A stretch of DNA of 64,000 nucleotides from Hamadaea sp013361475 (GTDB lineage Bacteria > Actinomycetota > Actinomycetes > Mycobacteriales > Micromonosporaceae). The DNA lies in the NCBI RefSeq assembly GCF_040654195.1, contig NZ_JBFAHM010000014.1, positions 62,001-126,000 of the forward strand. The letters run 5' to 3'. The notes under the pieces were generated by a model. It saw only the letters and a program-made list of their open reading frames with translations. It searched no databases and was not told the origin of the DNA. The translations under genes and the position numbers were made by a program. Each line of letters begins with the position of its first letter. Positions within the stretch are counted from its first letter, which is position 1. Positions 34,994-43,586 of the stretch are shown here, in pieces.

Positions 34994-35029
34994 GACAGGG
35001 CGCGTCACCATCCGGTGACGCGCCCTGTC
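34994..35029 (-). terminator. Perfect 16-base hairpin after the DUF1416 gene
   Basis: Arms 34994-35009 and 35014-35029 with a 4-base loop, 18 bases past the DUF1416 stop. It is the terminator of the rhodanese/DUF1416 operon. Confidence 0.85.
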
Positions 35030-35047
35030 GGGGTAAGAGCGTGGGCT

Positions 35048-35359
35048 TTAGGAGACGGACACCTGGAACTCGTTGACGCCCCGGTCGACGGAGACCTCGC
35101 CGCCGCCGTTGCCGAAACGGGACAGCGCGCGGACGGTCCACTGGCCGGGAGCGGCGAAGAACCGGAACCGACCGGCCGGCGAGGTCACGACCTCGGCGGT
35201 GAACTCACCGGTGCGGTCGAGCAGCCGGACGTACGCGCCCGCGACCGGGTCGCCCGAGGCGGCGAGGACGACGCCGGAGATCACGGTCTCCTTCTCGATG
35301 TCGACGCTCGCGGGAATGGGAGCCGCCTGGTCGGGGGCGGCGCAAGACGTAACGGTCAT
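35048..35359 (-). CDS. DUF1416 protein partnered with rhodanese
   Basis: 103 residues from ATG at 35359 (MTVTSCAAPDQAAPIPASV). It is a small transthyretin-like beta-sandwich: ETVISGVVLAASGDPVAGAYVRLLD, GRFRFFAAPGQWTVRAL. It starts 5 bases after the stop of the thiosulfate sulfurtransferase gene. This pairing is conserved across actinobacteria, where DUF1416 follows sseA/cysA. A role in sulfur transfer or export is implied by context only. Confidence 0.85.
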   Translation of the reverse strand: MTVTSCAAPDQAAPIPASVDIEKETVISGVVLAASGDPVAGAYVRLLDRTGEFTAEVVTSPAGRFRFFAAPGQWTVRALSRFGNGGGEVSVDRGVNEFQVSVS

Positions 35360-35364
35360 ATCGA

Positions 35365-36219
35365 TCAGCCCTCCAGCGAACCGGGCTCGTCGCCCAGCGA
35401 CACCGGCACGCCAACCAGCGAGCCGTACTCGGTCCAGCTTCCGTCGTAGTTCTTCACGCTCGGCTCGCCGAGCAGCTCGTGCAGGACGAACCAGGTGTGC
35501 GAGGAACGCTCGCCGATGCGGCAGTACGCGATGGTCTCCTTGGAGGTGTCCAAGCCGGCCGCCGTGTAAAGCTCCTTCAGCTCGTCGTCGGTCTTGAACG
35601 TGCCGTCCTCGTTGGCCGCCTTGCTCCACGGGACGCTGATCGCGGTCGGCACGTGGCCGGCGCGCTGCGCCTGCTCCTGCGGGAGGTGCGCCGGGGCCAG
35701 CAGGCGGCCGGCGTACTCGTCGGGGCTGCGGACGTCGACGAGGTTCTGCACGCCGATCGCCTTCACGACGTCGTCGCGGAAGGCGCGGATGGACAGGTCC
35801 TGGTCCTGAGCCACGTAGGCGGTCGCGGGACGGTTAGGGACGTCCTTGGTGTAGGGCCGGGCCTCCAGCTCCCACTTCTTGCGACCACCGTCGAGCAGCC
35901 GGACGTCGCCGTGCCCGTACAGCTTGAAGTACCAGTACGCGTACGCGGCGAACCAGTTGTTGTTGCCGCCGTAGAGGATCACGGTGTCGTCGTTGGCGAT
36001 GCCGCGAGCCGACAGCAGCGCCTCGAACTGCTGCTTGTTCACGAAGTCCCGGCGCACCGGGTCCTGCAGATCGGTCTTCCAGTCGATCTTCACAGCGCCG
36101 GGGATGTGCCCGCCGTCGTAGGCGGTGGTGTCCTCGTCGACCTCGACGAAGACGAGGCCGGGGGTCTCGAGGTTCTTCTCGGCCCAGTCGGCCGTGACGA
36201 GTGCGGTGTCGCGACTCAT
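35365..36219 (-). CDS. sseA: Thiosulfate sulfurtransferase (rhodanese, SseA/CysA type)
   Basis: 284 residues with tandem rhodanese domains. The inactive N-terminal domain has HIPGAVKIDW. The catalytic C-terminal domain has VDVRSPDEYAG, AGHVPTAISVPW and Cys233 in the active loop AYCRIGERSSHTW, the usual CRxGERS loop of actinobacterial enzymes. It moves sulfane sulfur from thiosulfate to thiol acceptors. The operon is DUF1416 downstream and a cysteine-rich leader peptide 186 bases upstream, so expression is probably tuned to cysteine supply. Confidence 0.93.
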   Translation of the reverse strand: MSRDTALVTADWAEKNLETPGLVFVEVDEDTTAYDGGHIPGAVKIDWKTDLQDPVRRDFVNKQQFEALLSARGIANDDTVILYGGNNNWFAAYAYWYFKLYGHGDVRLLDGGRKKWELEARPYTKDVPNRPATAYVAQDQDLSIRAFRDDVVKAIGVQNLVDVRSPDEYAGRLLAPAHLPQEQAQRAGHVPTAISVPWSKAANEDGTFKTDDELKELYTAAGLDTSKETIAYCRIGERSSHTWFVLHELLGEPSVKNYDGSWTEYGSLVGVPVSLGDEPGSLEG

Positions 36220-36405
36220 GGAAAGCTCTCCCTTGATGGATGGCTAGGGTGAGTCGGCGCTCGCGCTGGAGCTGATCATGTGATGCATACGCGCCGCGCC
36301 CGACCCTGACGGAACGGGTACCTACGACAGCGGCGTCGCTACAGCCTCGGGCGTGAAGCCCTTACAGGCGTGAGGGAAAGGCAGGCATGGCTGCCGGCGC
36401 CGCCG

Positions 36406-36483
36406 TCAGAAGACGGGGCGACACAGGCAGGCGGCCACGCGGCACAGGTCGACCGCGCGCCTCTTAGTGAGCAGGATGCCCAT
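36406..36483 (-). CDS. Cysteine-rich leader peptide upstream of sseA
   Basis: 25 residues: MGILLTKRRAVDLCRVAACL, then CRPVF. It carries the LTxRRxVDLCRV core of the short 'putative leader peptides' found before sulfur-metabolism genes in actinobacteria, with three Cys codons near its end (residues 14, 19 and 21). Ribosome stalling on Cys codons when cysteine is scarce could alter folding of the 186-base leader before sseA. The leader identity is well supported by motif and position; the mechanism is inference. Confidence 0.78.
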   Translation of the reverse strand: MGILLTKRRAVDLCRVAACLCRPVF

Positions 36484-36636
36484 AGCCAGCGACCCTACCA
36501 GCCGAGTCTCGGTTCGCCGAACAACGAGCCCACAATCCGGGACTGCCCGATCACGCGTCAGCTTCGAGTCTGATCCAGCGCGGATCGGCGGGTGCACTGA
36601 GTTGCGGTCCGCTGTGGCGCAGGGCACGATCGTCAG

Positions 36637-37581
36637 GTGTTCCCCGCCCCCGAAGATCAGCGACAAGATCGCAGGTCACGCCCCGACCGGCAGCGTGAGC
36701 GCGAGCTGCCGCCGGAAGACCTGGACGAACTCGACGACGACATGGAGCCGCCGTTCGTCCCCGTGCGCCGGCTTCTCTCCCTCTTCATCGCCGGCTTCTC
36801 GGCGATGCTCGGGGTCGGCTTGATCTTCGGCGCGCAGACCTCCGGCCCGAACGCGCGCATGTCGTACGCCGTCGTCATCTTCGGCGTACAGGTGTTGTTC
36901 CTGCTGGCCTGGACGATGGCGATGCGCCCGCCGGGGATGAAGATCGTCGCCGGGGCGGGCGTGCTGACCGCCCTCGCGGCCGACATCGCCGCGGTCTACC
37001 CCGACGTGGCCGGGCTCGGCCCGCTGGCGCTGGCCGCGGTGATCGGGTTCGTCGCCGCGTTCGTCGGCCAGATGATCACCGGCGAGGTCCGGATGCGGGT
37101 GACCGAGTCGCTCGGCGCCACGCTGCTGGTCGTGATCGGGGTGGTGAGCTTCGCGACGCTCATCGTGCTCACCCGGATTCCCAAGGGGACCCAGGCGATC
37201 GTGGTCTGCCTCACGGCGACCGGCGTCGCCCTGCTGGTGGCCCGGCTGCTCGACACCGTCGCCCCGGTGCCGCGGATCGCCGCCCAGGTGCCGCGCGGAT
37301 CGCTGGGCGTCGTCGTCGGGGCCTGCGCGGGTACCATCGCCGCCACCATCTGGGGCAGCTACCTCGTCGGGTTCGACCCGAAGGAGGCCGCGTTCATCGG
37401 GCTGGCCGCGGCCGGCGCCGCCGTTCTCGCCGACCTGGCCGTCGGGTTCGCCGAGGCGGGCCGGGAACTGGCCGGGGACGCTCCGACGATGTGGCTGGCC
37501 CGGCACATGCAGGGACCGCTCGGCGGCTTCGCGCTCGCCGCGCCGGTCGCGTACGCCATCTCCGCGATCTTCCTGACCTGA
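36637..37581 (+). CDS. Polytopic membrane protein of unknown function
   Basis: 314 residues from a GTG. A highly charged head (1-36, DQRQDRRSRPDRQRERELPP) is followed by about eight hydrophobic segments (LLSLFIAGFSAMLGVGLIFG, YAVVIFGVQVLFLLAWTMA, and on to VAYAISAIFLT). An internal ATG at 36742 would remove the charged head and is a possible alternative start. The protein stands immediately before the LmeA-like gene, suggesting an envelope role. No family is named with confidence. Confidence 0.75.
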   Translation: MFPAPEDQRQDRRSRPDRQRERELPPEDLDELDDDMEPPFVPVRRLLSLFIAGFSAMLGVGLIFGAQTSGPNARMSYAVVIFGVQVLFLLAWTMAMRPPGMKIVAGAGVLTALAADIAAVYPDVAGLGPLALAAVIGFVAAFVGQMITGEVRMRVTESLGATLLVVIGVVSFATLIVLTRIPKGTQAIVVCLTATGVALLVARLLDTVAPVPRIAAQVPRGSLGVVVGACAGTIAATIWGSYLVGFDPKEAAFIGLAAAGAAVLADLAVGFAEAGRELAGDAPTMWLARHMQGPLGGFALAAPVAYAISAIFLT

Positions 37582-37663
37582 CGCGCAAAGCACTCGCCGA
37601 GCACCTGACCCGCTCCGAATACGCTCCGACTTCGAGACGACCCGCACGGGACGAGGAGAAACC

Positions 37664-38392
37664 TTGCGCCGGTTCCTGATCACCGCGGTAGTGCTCATCC
37701 TCATCATCGGGGTGGGCGTCTTCGCGATGGATCGCGCGGTCGCCGCGTACGCCGAGGATCAGATCAAGCAGCAGACCGTCGCCGAGGTCGCCCGCCGGGG
37801 GATGAGTTCCGGGGAGCCGAGCGTCGACGTCGGCGGCTTCCCATTCTTCACCGAGGTGGTGAGCGGCGAGTACGACCAGATCGTCATCGTGCTGCCCGAC
37901 CTCAAGGGGCAGGGGATCACGCTGCCGAAGTTCACGCTGACCGCGTCCGGCGTGAACGCGCCGCTGGACGCCTTGCGGTCGGGCGAGGGCACGATCACGG
38001 CGGACAAGATCACCGGGACCGCGGTGGTGCCGTGGGACGTCGTGGTGAAGCAGACGAAGTTCAAGGATCTGACCCTGTCGGCCGACCCCGACGGCACGTT
38101 GAAGGTGGCGGGCGAGGCGACGCTGGGCGGGTTCAGCATCCCGCTGACCGGCAAGGCCAAGGTCACCCTGGCCGGTCCGACGAAGCTGCGTGTTCAGGTC
38201 ACGGATCTGTCCGGGACGGACCCCAACCTCAACGCGCTGGTCAAGTCACTGATCGCGGCGTACCAGGACAAATTGGTCTTCGACGTGGCGCTGCCGAAGC
38301 TGCCTTACGACCTGAAGCTGCAGAAGATCACCGCTACGCCGGACGGGCTCGACCTCACGGCGTACGCCGAAAACGTGCCGCTGACTCAATGA
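37664..38392 (+). CDS. LmeA family phospholipid-binding protein (DUF2993)
   Basis: 242 residues from a TTG start with GAGGAG about 7 bases upstream. The N-terminal signal anchor is RRFLITAVVLILIIGVGVF. The DUF2993 lipid-binding body has VDVGGFPFFTEVVSGEYDQI, LPKFTLTASGVN and a long run of beta strands. Mycobacterial LmeA binds phosphatidylinositol in the periplasm and supports lipomannan maturation. A lipid transfer or envelope role is likely here. It follows an 8-span membrane protein gene. Confidence 0.85.
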   Translation: MRRFLITAVVLILIIGVGVFAMDRAVAAYAEDQIKQQTVAEVARRGMSSGEPSVDVGGFPFFTEVVSGEYDQIVIVLPDLKGQGITLPKFTLTASGVNAPLDALRSGEGTITADKITGTAVVPWDVVVKQTKFKDLTLSADPDGTLKVAGEATLGGFSIPLTGKAKVTLAGPTKLRVQVTDLSGTDPNLNALVKSLIAAYQDKLVFDVALPKLPYDLKLQKITATPDGLDLTAYAENVPLTQ

Positions 38393-38571
38393 GAGATGTC
38401 ACGGTTGTGAATTCGTGTTTCGGCTTGATGAACCAAGTCTCAACTTGACCACGACCCCGCGCACCAGGTGGAACAACCCTGGTGTTCGGGGTCAGTTCGG
38501 CTAGAGTCAAGACTTAACCCGCCCGTCAGTGCCGCCGGGGAGTGCCACCCCCGTGTGCGACGGAGGTAGAT

Positions 38572-39294
38572 GTGGAGATACTGCTTCTCGTGACGCCGCG
38601 CGCCGGCGAGCCCTCGATGGTGCTCCCCGCGCTGGATCTGCTCCCCCACGCTGTCCGCACCGCACCCCGCGATGTGCGTACGCTCGTCTCTGCTCCCAGC
38701 CCCGACGCGGTGCTGGTCGACGCCCGGTCGGAGCTGTCCGACGCCCGTGCCACCTGCCGCATGCTGCACGCGACCGGCATCGGCGTACCGCTGATCGCCG
38801 TCGTGAGCGAGGCGGGCCTGATCGCGCTCAACTCCGACTGGGGCGTGGACGACGTCATCCTCGCGACCGCGGGACCGGCGGAGGTCGAGGCGCGGCTGCG
38901 CCTGGCCGTGGGCCGGCTGACCACCGCGACCGCGAGCGCCAGCGGCCTCATCCGGGCCGGTGAGCTGACGATCGACCCCGACACCTACGCGGCGAAGCTC
39001 AAGGGGCGTCCGCTCGACCTCACCTACAAGGAGTTCGAGCTGCTGAAGTTCCTCGCCCAGCACCCCGGCCGGGTGTTCACCCGCGATCAGCTGCTGCGCG
39101 AGGTCTGGGGCTACGACTACTTCGGCGGTACCCGGACGGTCGACGTGCACGTGCGGCGGCTGCGTGCCAAGCTCGGCTCGGAGTACGAGTCGATGATCGG
39201 CACTGTTCGCCAGGTCGGCTACAAGTTCGTCCTGCCGTCGTCCCGCCACGCCGAGGACGGCCTCCCCGCCGCCAAGGAGCGGATCACCCTCTGA
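38572..39294 (+). CDS. glnR: OmpR-type nitrogen regulator GlnR
   Basis: 240 residues from a GTG six bases after GGAGG. The receiver-like domain (1-115: ILLLVTPRAGEP, LVDARSELSDARATCRML, NSDWGVDDVILATAGPAEVEARLRL) matches the orphan GlnR receiver. The winged helix carries LDLTYKEFELLKFLAQHPGR, VWGYDYFGGTRTVDVHVRRL and IGTVRQVGYKF. GlnR controls ammonium assimilation (glnA, amtB, nirBD) and works without a cognate kinase. Nearby genes are not classical targets. A hairpin (38462-38484) separates it from the LmeA gene. Confidence 0.92.
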   Translation: MEILLLVTPRAGEPSMVLPALDLLPHAVRTAPRDVRTLVSAPSPDAVLVDARSELSDARATCRMLHATGIGVPLIAVVSEAGLIALNSDWGVDDVILATAGPAEVEARLRLAVGRLTTATASASGLIRAGELTIDPDTYAAKLKGRPLDLTYKEFELLKFLAQHPGRVFTRDQLLREVWGYDYFGGTRTVDVHVRRLRAKLGSEYESMIGTVRQVGYKFVLPSSRHAEDGLPAAKERITL

Positions 39295-39346
39295 CGATCA
39301 TGAAGGCAGGGCCGCGCCGCGAGCGCGGAGGACCTAGTCTGTCCGC

Positions 39347-40315
39347 ATGATCGCCAAGCCGAACGTCAGAGTGGAACGCGCCGGTCGGCTGACGCTCGAT
39401 CAGGTGACTCAGGCGGTCGAGCTGGCCGATCTCGCCGGGGACGTCGACGGGGCCTACCCGCTGTCCGAGCACGTCATGCTGCACCTGCGGCAGGGCGGCG
39501 AGGTCCCGGCGATCCACCTGCTGGTCTCCGACGACGACGGCCGCCTCGTCGGTTACGCGCACGTCGACCCGACCGACAAGGTCGCCGGGCCGAGTGCCGA
39601 GGTGGTCGTGCACCCGTTGCGTCGGCGGCGCGGCCTCGGCCGGGCGCTCGTGACCGCCGCGCTCGCGGTCGCGGCCGAGAACGATCCGGCCGGGCGGCTG
39701 CGGCTCTGGGCGCACGGCGATCATCCGTCGGCGGGCGCGCTCGCCGTCTCGCTCGGCTTCACCCGGGCCCGCGTGCTGTGGCAGATGCGCCGTTCCCTGT
39801 TCACTCCGGTGCCGGCGGCGTCGCTGCCCGCCGGGATCGCCGTCCGCGCCTTCGTCCCGGGCCGCGACGATGAGGCGTGGCTGCGGGTCAACGCCCGCGC
39901 CTTCGCCGACCATCCGGAACAGGGCCGCTGGACGCTCGAAGATCTGCGCGTACGCATGGCGGAGCGGTGGTTCGACCCCGAGGGGTTCTTCGTCGCGTAC
40001 CGGGAGGGTGAGCCCGACGGGGAGTTGCTGGGCTTCCACTGGACGAAGGTCCACGGGGGTCACACGGCGGGCGGGGACGACGGCGATCACCAGCACGAAC
40101 CGATCGGCGAGGTCTACGTGCTCGGCGTCGATCCGGCGGCGCACGGGCTGGGCCTGGGTGCCGCGCTGACGGCGGTGGGGCTGACCTATCTGCGCCGCCG
40201 GGGGCTGGACCAGGTCATGCTCTACGTCGACGAGGCGAACGCGGCGGCCGTGCGGCTCTACGAGCGCCTCGGATTCGTCCGCTGGGCCACCGACACCTGC
40301 TTCGAGCGGCTGTAA
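39347..40315 (+). CDS. mshD: Mycothiol synthase MshD
   Basis: 322 residues, two GNAT domains. The N-terminal acetyl-CoA loop is VVVHPLRRRRGLGRALV. The C-terminal active domain has HWTKVHGG, EVYVLGVDPAAHGLGLGAAL, and ends with VMLYVDEANAAAVRLYERLGF, all MshD hallmarks. It acetylates the cysteine of Cys-GlcN-Ins with acetyl-CoA, the last step of mycothiol synthesis. It follows glnR by 52 bases on the same strand. Confidence 0.95.
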   Translation: MIAKPNVRVERAGRLTLDQVTQAVELADLAGDVDGAYPLSEHVMLHLRQGGEVPAIHLLVSDDDGRLVGYAHVDPTDKVAGPSAEVVVHPLRRRRGLGRALVTAALAVAAENDPAGRLRLWAHGDHPSAGALAVSLGFTRARVLWQMRRSLFTPVPAASLPAGIAVRAFVPGRDDEAWLRVNARAFADHPEQGRWTLEDLRVRMAERWFDPEGFFVAYREGEPDGELLGFHWTKVHGGHTAGGDDGDHQHEPIGEVYVLGVDPAAHGLGLGAALTAVGLTYLRRRGLDQVMLYVDEANAAAVRLYERLGFVRWATDTCFERL

Positions 40316-40408
40316 GACCTGTCTTTTCGGACCTCGCCACCGACTTGCGAGATCCCAGAGACAGGGCCTGGATCGGCCTATTCCCAACCGTGATATCAGC
40401 GGGCGAGG

Positions 40409-41959
40409 ATGGTCGGCATGGTCCGCGACGCGCTCGCCCCGCCCGCCGCCTTCGTCGCCTACGTCGAGAGCCGGCTGCCGCTGCTCATCCGGGAGGTCCG
40501 CCGGTACGTGCCGGACGAGCGCTTCGCCGATCAGGCCGCGCGGGATCTGCTGGCCTCCGTCGCGATCCGCTGGCCCTGGTACGCCCGGCTGCCCGGACAG
40601 TCGCGGAAGGATCCCGAGCAGGCCGCCGACAAGGTGCTCCGGCGGGGCTTCGCCGACGTCGTCAAGGAGTACGCCGACCCGCAGCGCGAGGTCCGGTTGT
40701 CGTTGACCGAAGCCGACTCCGACGAGGAGGTCCGGCCGGTTCCGCTGCCCGACGAACCGCCTCGCAGGTCCCGGCTGCACGGGTCGTTGAGCCCGGCCGA
40801 CGAGGCTCAGTTCATCTGGGAGCGGTCGGCGCGGACGGTGCGGCGGCGTACCTTGATCACCGGTGGTCTGGCCTTGATCGGGCTGGTCCTGACGGTCAGC
40901 CGGCCCCGGCCCGAGGGGACGTCGGAGGAGGTTCCCGCCTCGCCCAGCCCGGACTCGACCGCGCTGCCGGCCGGTGTCGACGTGCTGCCGCCGTTGGCCG
41001 ACTTGAGCCGGCTGCCCGTCCGCCGTTCCCCACTGCCGCCCGAGATCGAGTTCGAGAAGGCGTCGGTGAGTCTGCCGCGGGGGCGTCGGGCTCGGGCGGT
41101 GTTCAGCGCCACGGAGGAGTCGGCGGTCCTCCTGCTGGACGACGGCCGCCTGTACGCCGTCCCCGACATCCGTGTCCGCCCGGACAATCCCGGCGTGATG
41201 TCGCCGGACGGGCGCTACATCGCCTTTCGTGACGCCCATCAGATGCTGTTCGACGTCGCGACCGGCATGGTCCGGGTGCTCGACAAGGTCACCACGGTCA
41301 GCCCGCCGATCTGGCTGGACCCCCAGCACCTCCTGTACGCCGCGGTCGGCGGCAGTCAGGTCGTGCTCGCCGACGGTCAGCTCACCGATCTGCTGGAGGC
41401 CGTCGACCTCAACGACGTCGTGGCACCACAAGGGCACAAGGAGCCGTTGACCGGCGATCCGATCCTGCGGTCGACCGAGCTGCTGGCCCTCGGGCGGCCG
41501 CTGACGGCTCCCGCCCGGGTTCGCCGATACACCACGAATCAGGGCGAGCCGATCGACGTCAGTCTCGAAGGCGAACTCGTGGCCTGGGTGGGGCTGTGGC
41601 GGGGGCTCGGATTCTCGCTGGCCACCGGCCCGAACCCGGCCGACCGGGGTCGCCTCGTCCGCCGTTGCCAGACCCCGGGCCGGGTGCCCGCCCAGTACGG
41701 CGAAGTCGTCAGCGGCATGGCGGCGCTCCGGGCGGCGACGGGCGCGGTGTTGCGCGTACTCGTGGAGACGATGAAGACCACGGCGGACCGAGTCGAGCCG
41801 GTGGGCTGGCTGGACCCGTCGACGGTGCTGGTCGCGGCGAACACCGACGACGCGACGGTGATCGTGGCGTGGGGGATCGAGGACGGCAAGCTGGAGCTGG
41901 TCACAGTGGTCAACCGGAACGTCCGGATGGCACTGGCCGACCTCTCGGTGCTCTCCTGA
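40409..41959 (+). CDS. Single-span membrane protein with C-terminal beta-propeller-like domain
   Basis: 516 residues. The first 110 residues are helical and resemble the opening region of ECF-type sigma factors (AFVAYVESRLPLLIREVRRYV, DQAARDLLASVAIRWPWY) without recognisable region 4. A charged linker leads to one membrane segment (about 147-162). The outer C-terminal part (about 215-516) reads as a TolB/WD-like propeller (SATEESAVLLLDDGRLYAVP, MSPDGRYIAFRD). The same scheme occurs in actinobacterial orphan proteins. The stop codon lies in the TGATCATTGCG palindrome. Function unknown. Confidence 0.75.
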   Translation: MVGMVRDALAPPAAFVAYVESRLPLLIREVRRYVPDERFADQAARDLLASVAIRWPWYARLPGQSRKDPEQAADKVLRRGFADVVKEYADPQREVRLSLTEADSDEEVRPVPLPDEPPRRSRLHGSLSPADEAQFIWERSARTVRRRTLITGGLALIGLVLTVSRPRPEGTSEEVPASPSPDSTALPAGVDVLPPLADLSRLPVRRSPLPPEIEFEKASVSLPRGRRARAVFSATEESAVLLLDDGRLYAVPDIRVRPDNPGVMSPDGRYIAFRDAHQMLFDVATGMVRVLDKVTTVSPPIWLDPQHLLYAAVGGSQVVLADGQLTDLLEAVDLNDVVAPQGHKEPLTGDPILRSTELLALGRPLTAPARVRRYTTNQGEPIDVSLEGELVAWVGLWRGLGFSLATGPNPADRGRLVRRCQTPGRVPAQYGEVVSGMAALRAATGAVLRVLVETMKTTADRVEPVGWLDPSTVLVAANTDDATVIVAWGIEDGKLELVTVVNRNVRMALADLSVLS

Positions 41960-42029
41960 TCATTGCGTCACCCATGCGGTTTCACCGGGCAAATAGCCCG
42001 CTCAAACAGCATGGCCGGCGCAATGATCA
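41957..42029. repeat. TGATCATTGCG palindrome, copy 2
   Basis: Ends TGATCATTGCG (41957-41967) and CGCAATGATCA (42019-42029). The left end contains the TGA of the plus-strand propeller protein and the right end the TGA of the minus-strand acyl-CoA dehydrogenase. A bidirectional terminator that supplies both stop codons. Confidence 0.9.
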
Positions 42030-43196
42030 CGCAAAAGCGGAGCAGCCGGTGAGGGTCTGCCCGATCACCAGCTGGTGAATCTCGGCGGTCCCCTCGTAGG
42101 TCAGCACGCTCTCCAGGTTGTTGGCGTGCCGCATGAGCGGGTATTCGCCGGAGACGCCGTTCGCGCCGAGGATCGTCCGGCACGTCCGGGCAATGGCCAG
42201 GGCCTCCCGGGTGCTGTTGAGCTTGGCGAGGCTGACCATCGGCGGCGTCATGCGCCCGGCGTCGGCGGTGCGGCCGAGGTGGAGCGCCAGCAGCAGCCCC
42301 TTCTGCAGCTCCAACGCCATGTCGGCCAGCTTCGCCTGGGTCAACTGGAAGCCGGCGAGCGGCTTACCGAACTGCTCCCGCGTCGTCGCGTACGCCAACG
42401 CCGTCTCCAGGCAGTCGCGGGCCGCCCCGAGCGCGCCCCAGGCGATGCCGTAGCGGGCCTCCGTCAGGCAGGACAACGGCGCCCGCAGCCCGGTCGCACC
42501 GGGCAGGATCGCGTCGGCCGGGAGGCGTACCTCGTCGAGGACGATCTCGCCGGTGAGGCTCGCCCGCAGGGAGAGCTTCTGAGTGATCTCCCGGACCGTG
42601 ACGCCGGGGGTGTCCAGCGGCACGAGGAACCCGCGCACCCCCACCTCCGGTACGCGAGCCCAGATGACGGCGATGTCGGCGACCGGCGCGTTGGTGATCC
42701 ACATCTTGACTCCGTGCAGGAGCCAGCCGTCGCCGTCGGAGACCGCCCGGGTCGCCATGGACGCCGGGTCGGAGCCGTGGTCGGGCTCGGTCAGCCCGAA
42801 GCAGCCGATGAGCTCACCGCGCGCCATGCCGGGCAGCCAGCGGTCCTTCTGCTCCTCGGAGCCGTACGCGTGAATGGCCTCCATCGCCAGCGAGCCCTGG
42901 ACGCTGACCAGCGACCGGATGCCGGAGTCCGCCGCCTCCAGTTCGAGACAGGCCAGCCCATATGCCACCGCGGACATCCCGGCGCAGCCGTGCCCGTGCA
43001 GCCGCATCCCGAGGAGACCGAGTTCGCCGAAGTCGCGAGCCAGATCGCGGGCGGGCAGGGCGGCCTGCTCGAACCAACCGGCGATGTTCGGCCGGACCTT
43101 GGCGTCGAGGAGGGCGCGGACCGCGTCGCGGATGTCGCGTTCCTCGTCGGTCAGCAGCGCGTCGAACTGAAGGATGTCCCAGGCGGCAGTCGTCAC
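42027..43196 (-). CDS. Acyl-CoA dehydrogenase, probably glutaryl-CoA dehydrogenase
   Basis: 389 residues from a GTG. ACAD landmarks: GCFGLTEPDHGSDPASM (FAD/substrate loop), MWITNAPVADIAVIWA, ARYGIAWGALGAA, and the catalytic Glu in SVLTYEGTAEIHQLVIG. The ADSGIRSLVSVQGSLAMEAIHAYG segment places it in the glutaryl-CoA dehydrogenase subfamily with the substrate Arg. It likely converts glutaryl-CoA to crotonyl-CoA in lysine catabolism. The start overlaps the stop of the 43193 gene by 4 bases. Confidence 0.88.
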   Translation of the reverse strand: MTTAAWDILQFDALLTDEERDIRDAVRALLDAKVRPNIAGWFEQAALPARDLARDFGELGLLGMRLHGHGCAGMSAVAYGLACLELEAADSGIRSLVSVQGSLAMEAIHAYGSEEQKDRWLPGMARGELIGCFGLTEPDHGSDPASMATRAVSDGDGWLLHGVKMWITNAPVADIAVIWARVPEVGVRGFLVPLDTPGVTVREITQKLSLRASLTGEIVLDEVRLPADAILPGATGLRAPLSCLTEARYGIAWGALGAARDCLETALAYATTREQFGKPLAGFQLTQAKLADMALELQKGLLLALHLGRTADAGRMTPPMVSLAKLNSTREALAIARTCRTILGANGVSGEYPLMRHANNLESVLTYEGTAEIHQLVIGQTLTGCSAFA

Positions 43197-43483
43197 AGGA
43201 CCAGCACCCTAGCGTGGATCTGATGGCGTTGCTGCAGCGCCGCCCGGAGCGCCCGGTGCAGGCCGTCCTCCAGGTACATGGCGCCCTCCCACTGCACGAC
43301 GTGCGGGAAGAGGTCGCCGTAGAAGGTGGAGTCCTCGGCGAGCAGCTTGTCCAGCGCCAGTTCGCGCTTGGTGGTGACGAGCTGGTCGAGCCGGACCGGC
43401 CGGGGCGGGATCTCGGACCACTGCTTCAGGGAGTAGCCGTGCTCCGGATAAGGGCGCCCGTCCCGGACGCCTTTGAAGATCAC
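43193..43483 (-). CDS. Conserved 96-residue protein coupled to the acyl-CoA dehydrogenase gene
   Basis: A GTG start with AGGGAGG upstream. The sequence IFKGVRDGRPYPEHGYS, VRLDQLVTTKRELALDKLL, STFYGDLFPHVVQWEGAMYLEDGLHRALRAAL is strongly conserved in actinobacteria. It is often annotated as a VapB-like antitoxin, but no toxin gene is next to it. The ParB-nuclease-like motif (EDGLHRALRAALQQR) is an alternative reading. Its TGA overlaps the dehydrogenase GTG. Function unproven. Confidence 0.75.
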   Translation of the reverse strand: MIFKGVRDGRPYPEHGYSLKQWSEIPPRPVRLDQLVTTKRELALDKLLAEDSTFYGDLFPHVVQWEGAMYLEDGLHRALRAALQQRHQIHARVLVL

Positions 43484-43586
43484 TGTGCCGCCCCCTCCCT
43501 AGGACCTGCCGCCGCAACGTCCCGGGCGACCGTCGTCGTCCGGGACGCTACCCACCCTAACCGCACTTGGCGAGCAAGATGTGGGC

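Noticed and set aside
34982..35011. Extension of the 34520 gene to 35011
   Set aside because: It would start inside the 16-base terminator of the preceding gene.
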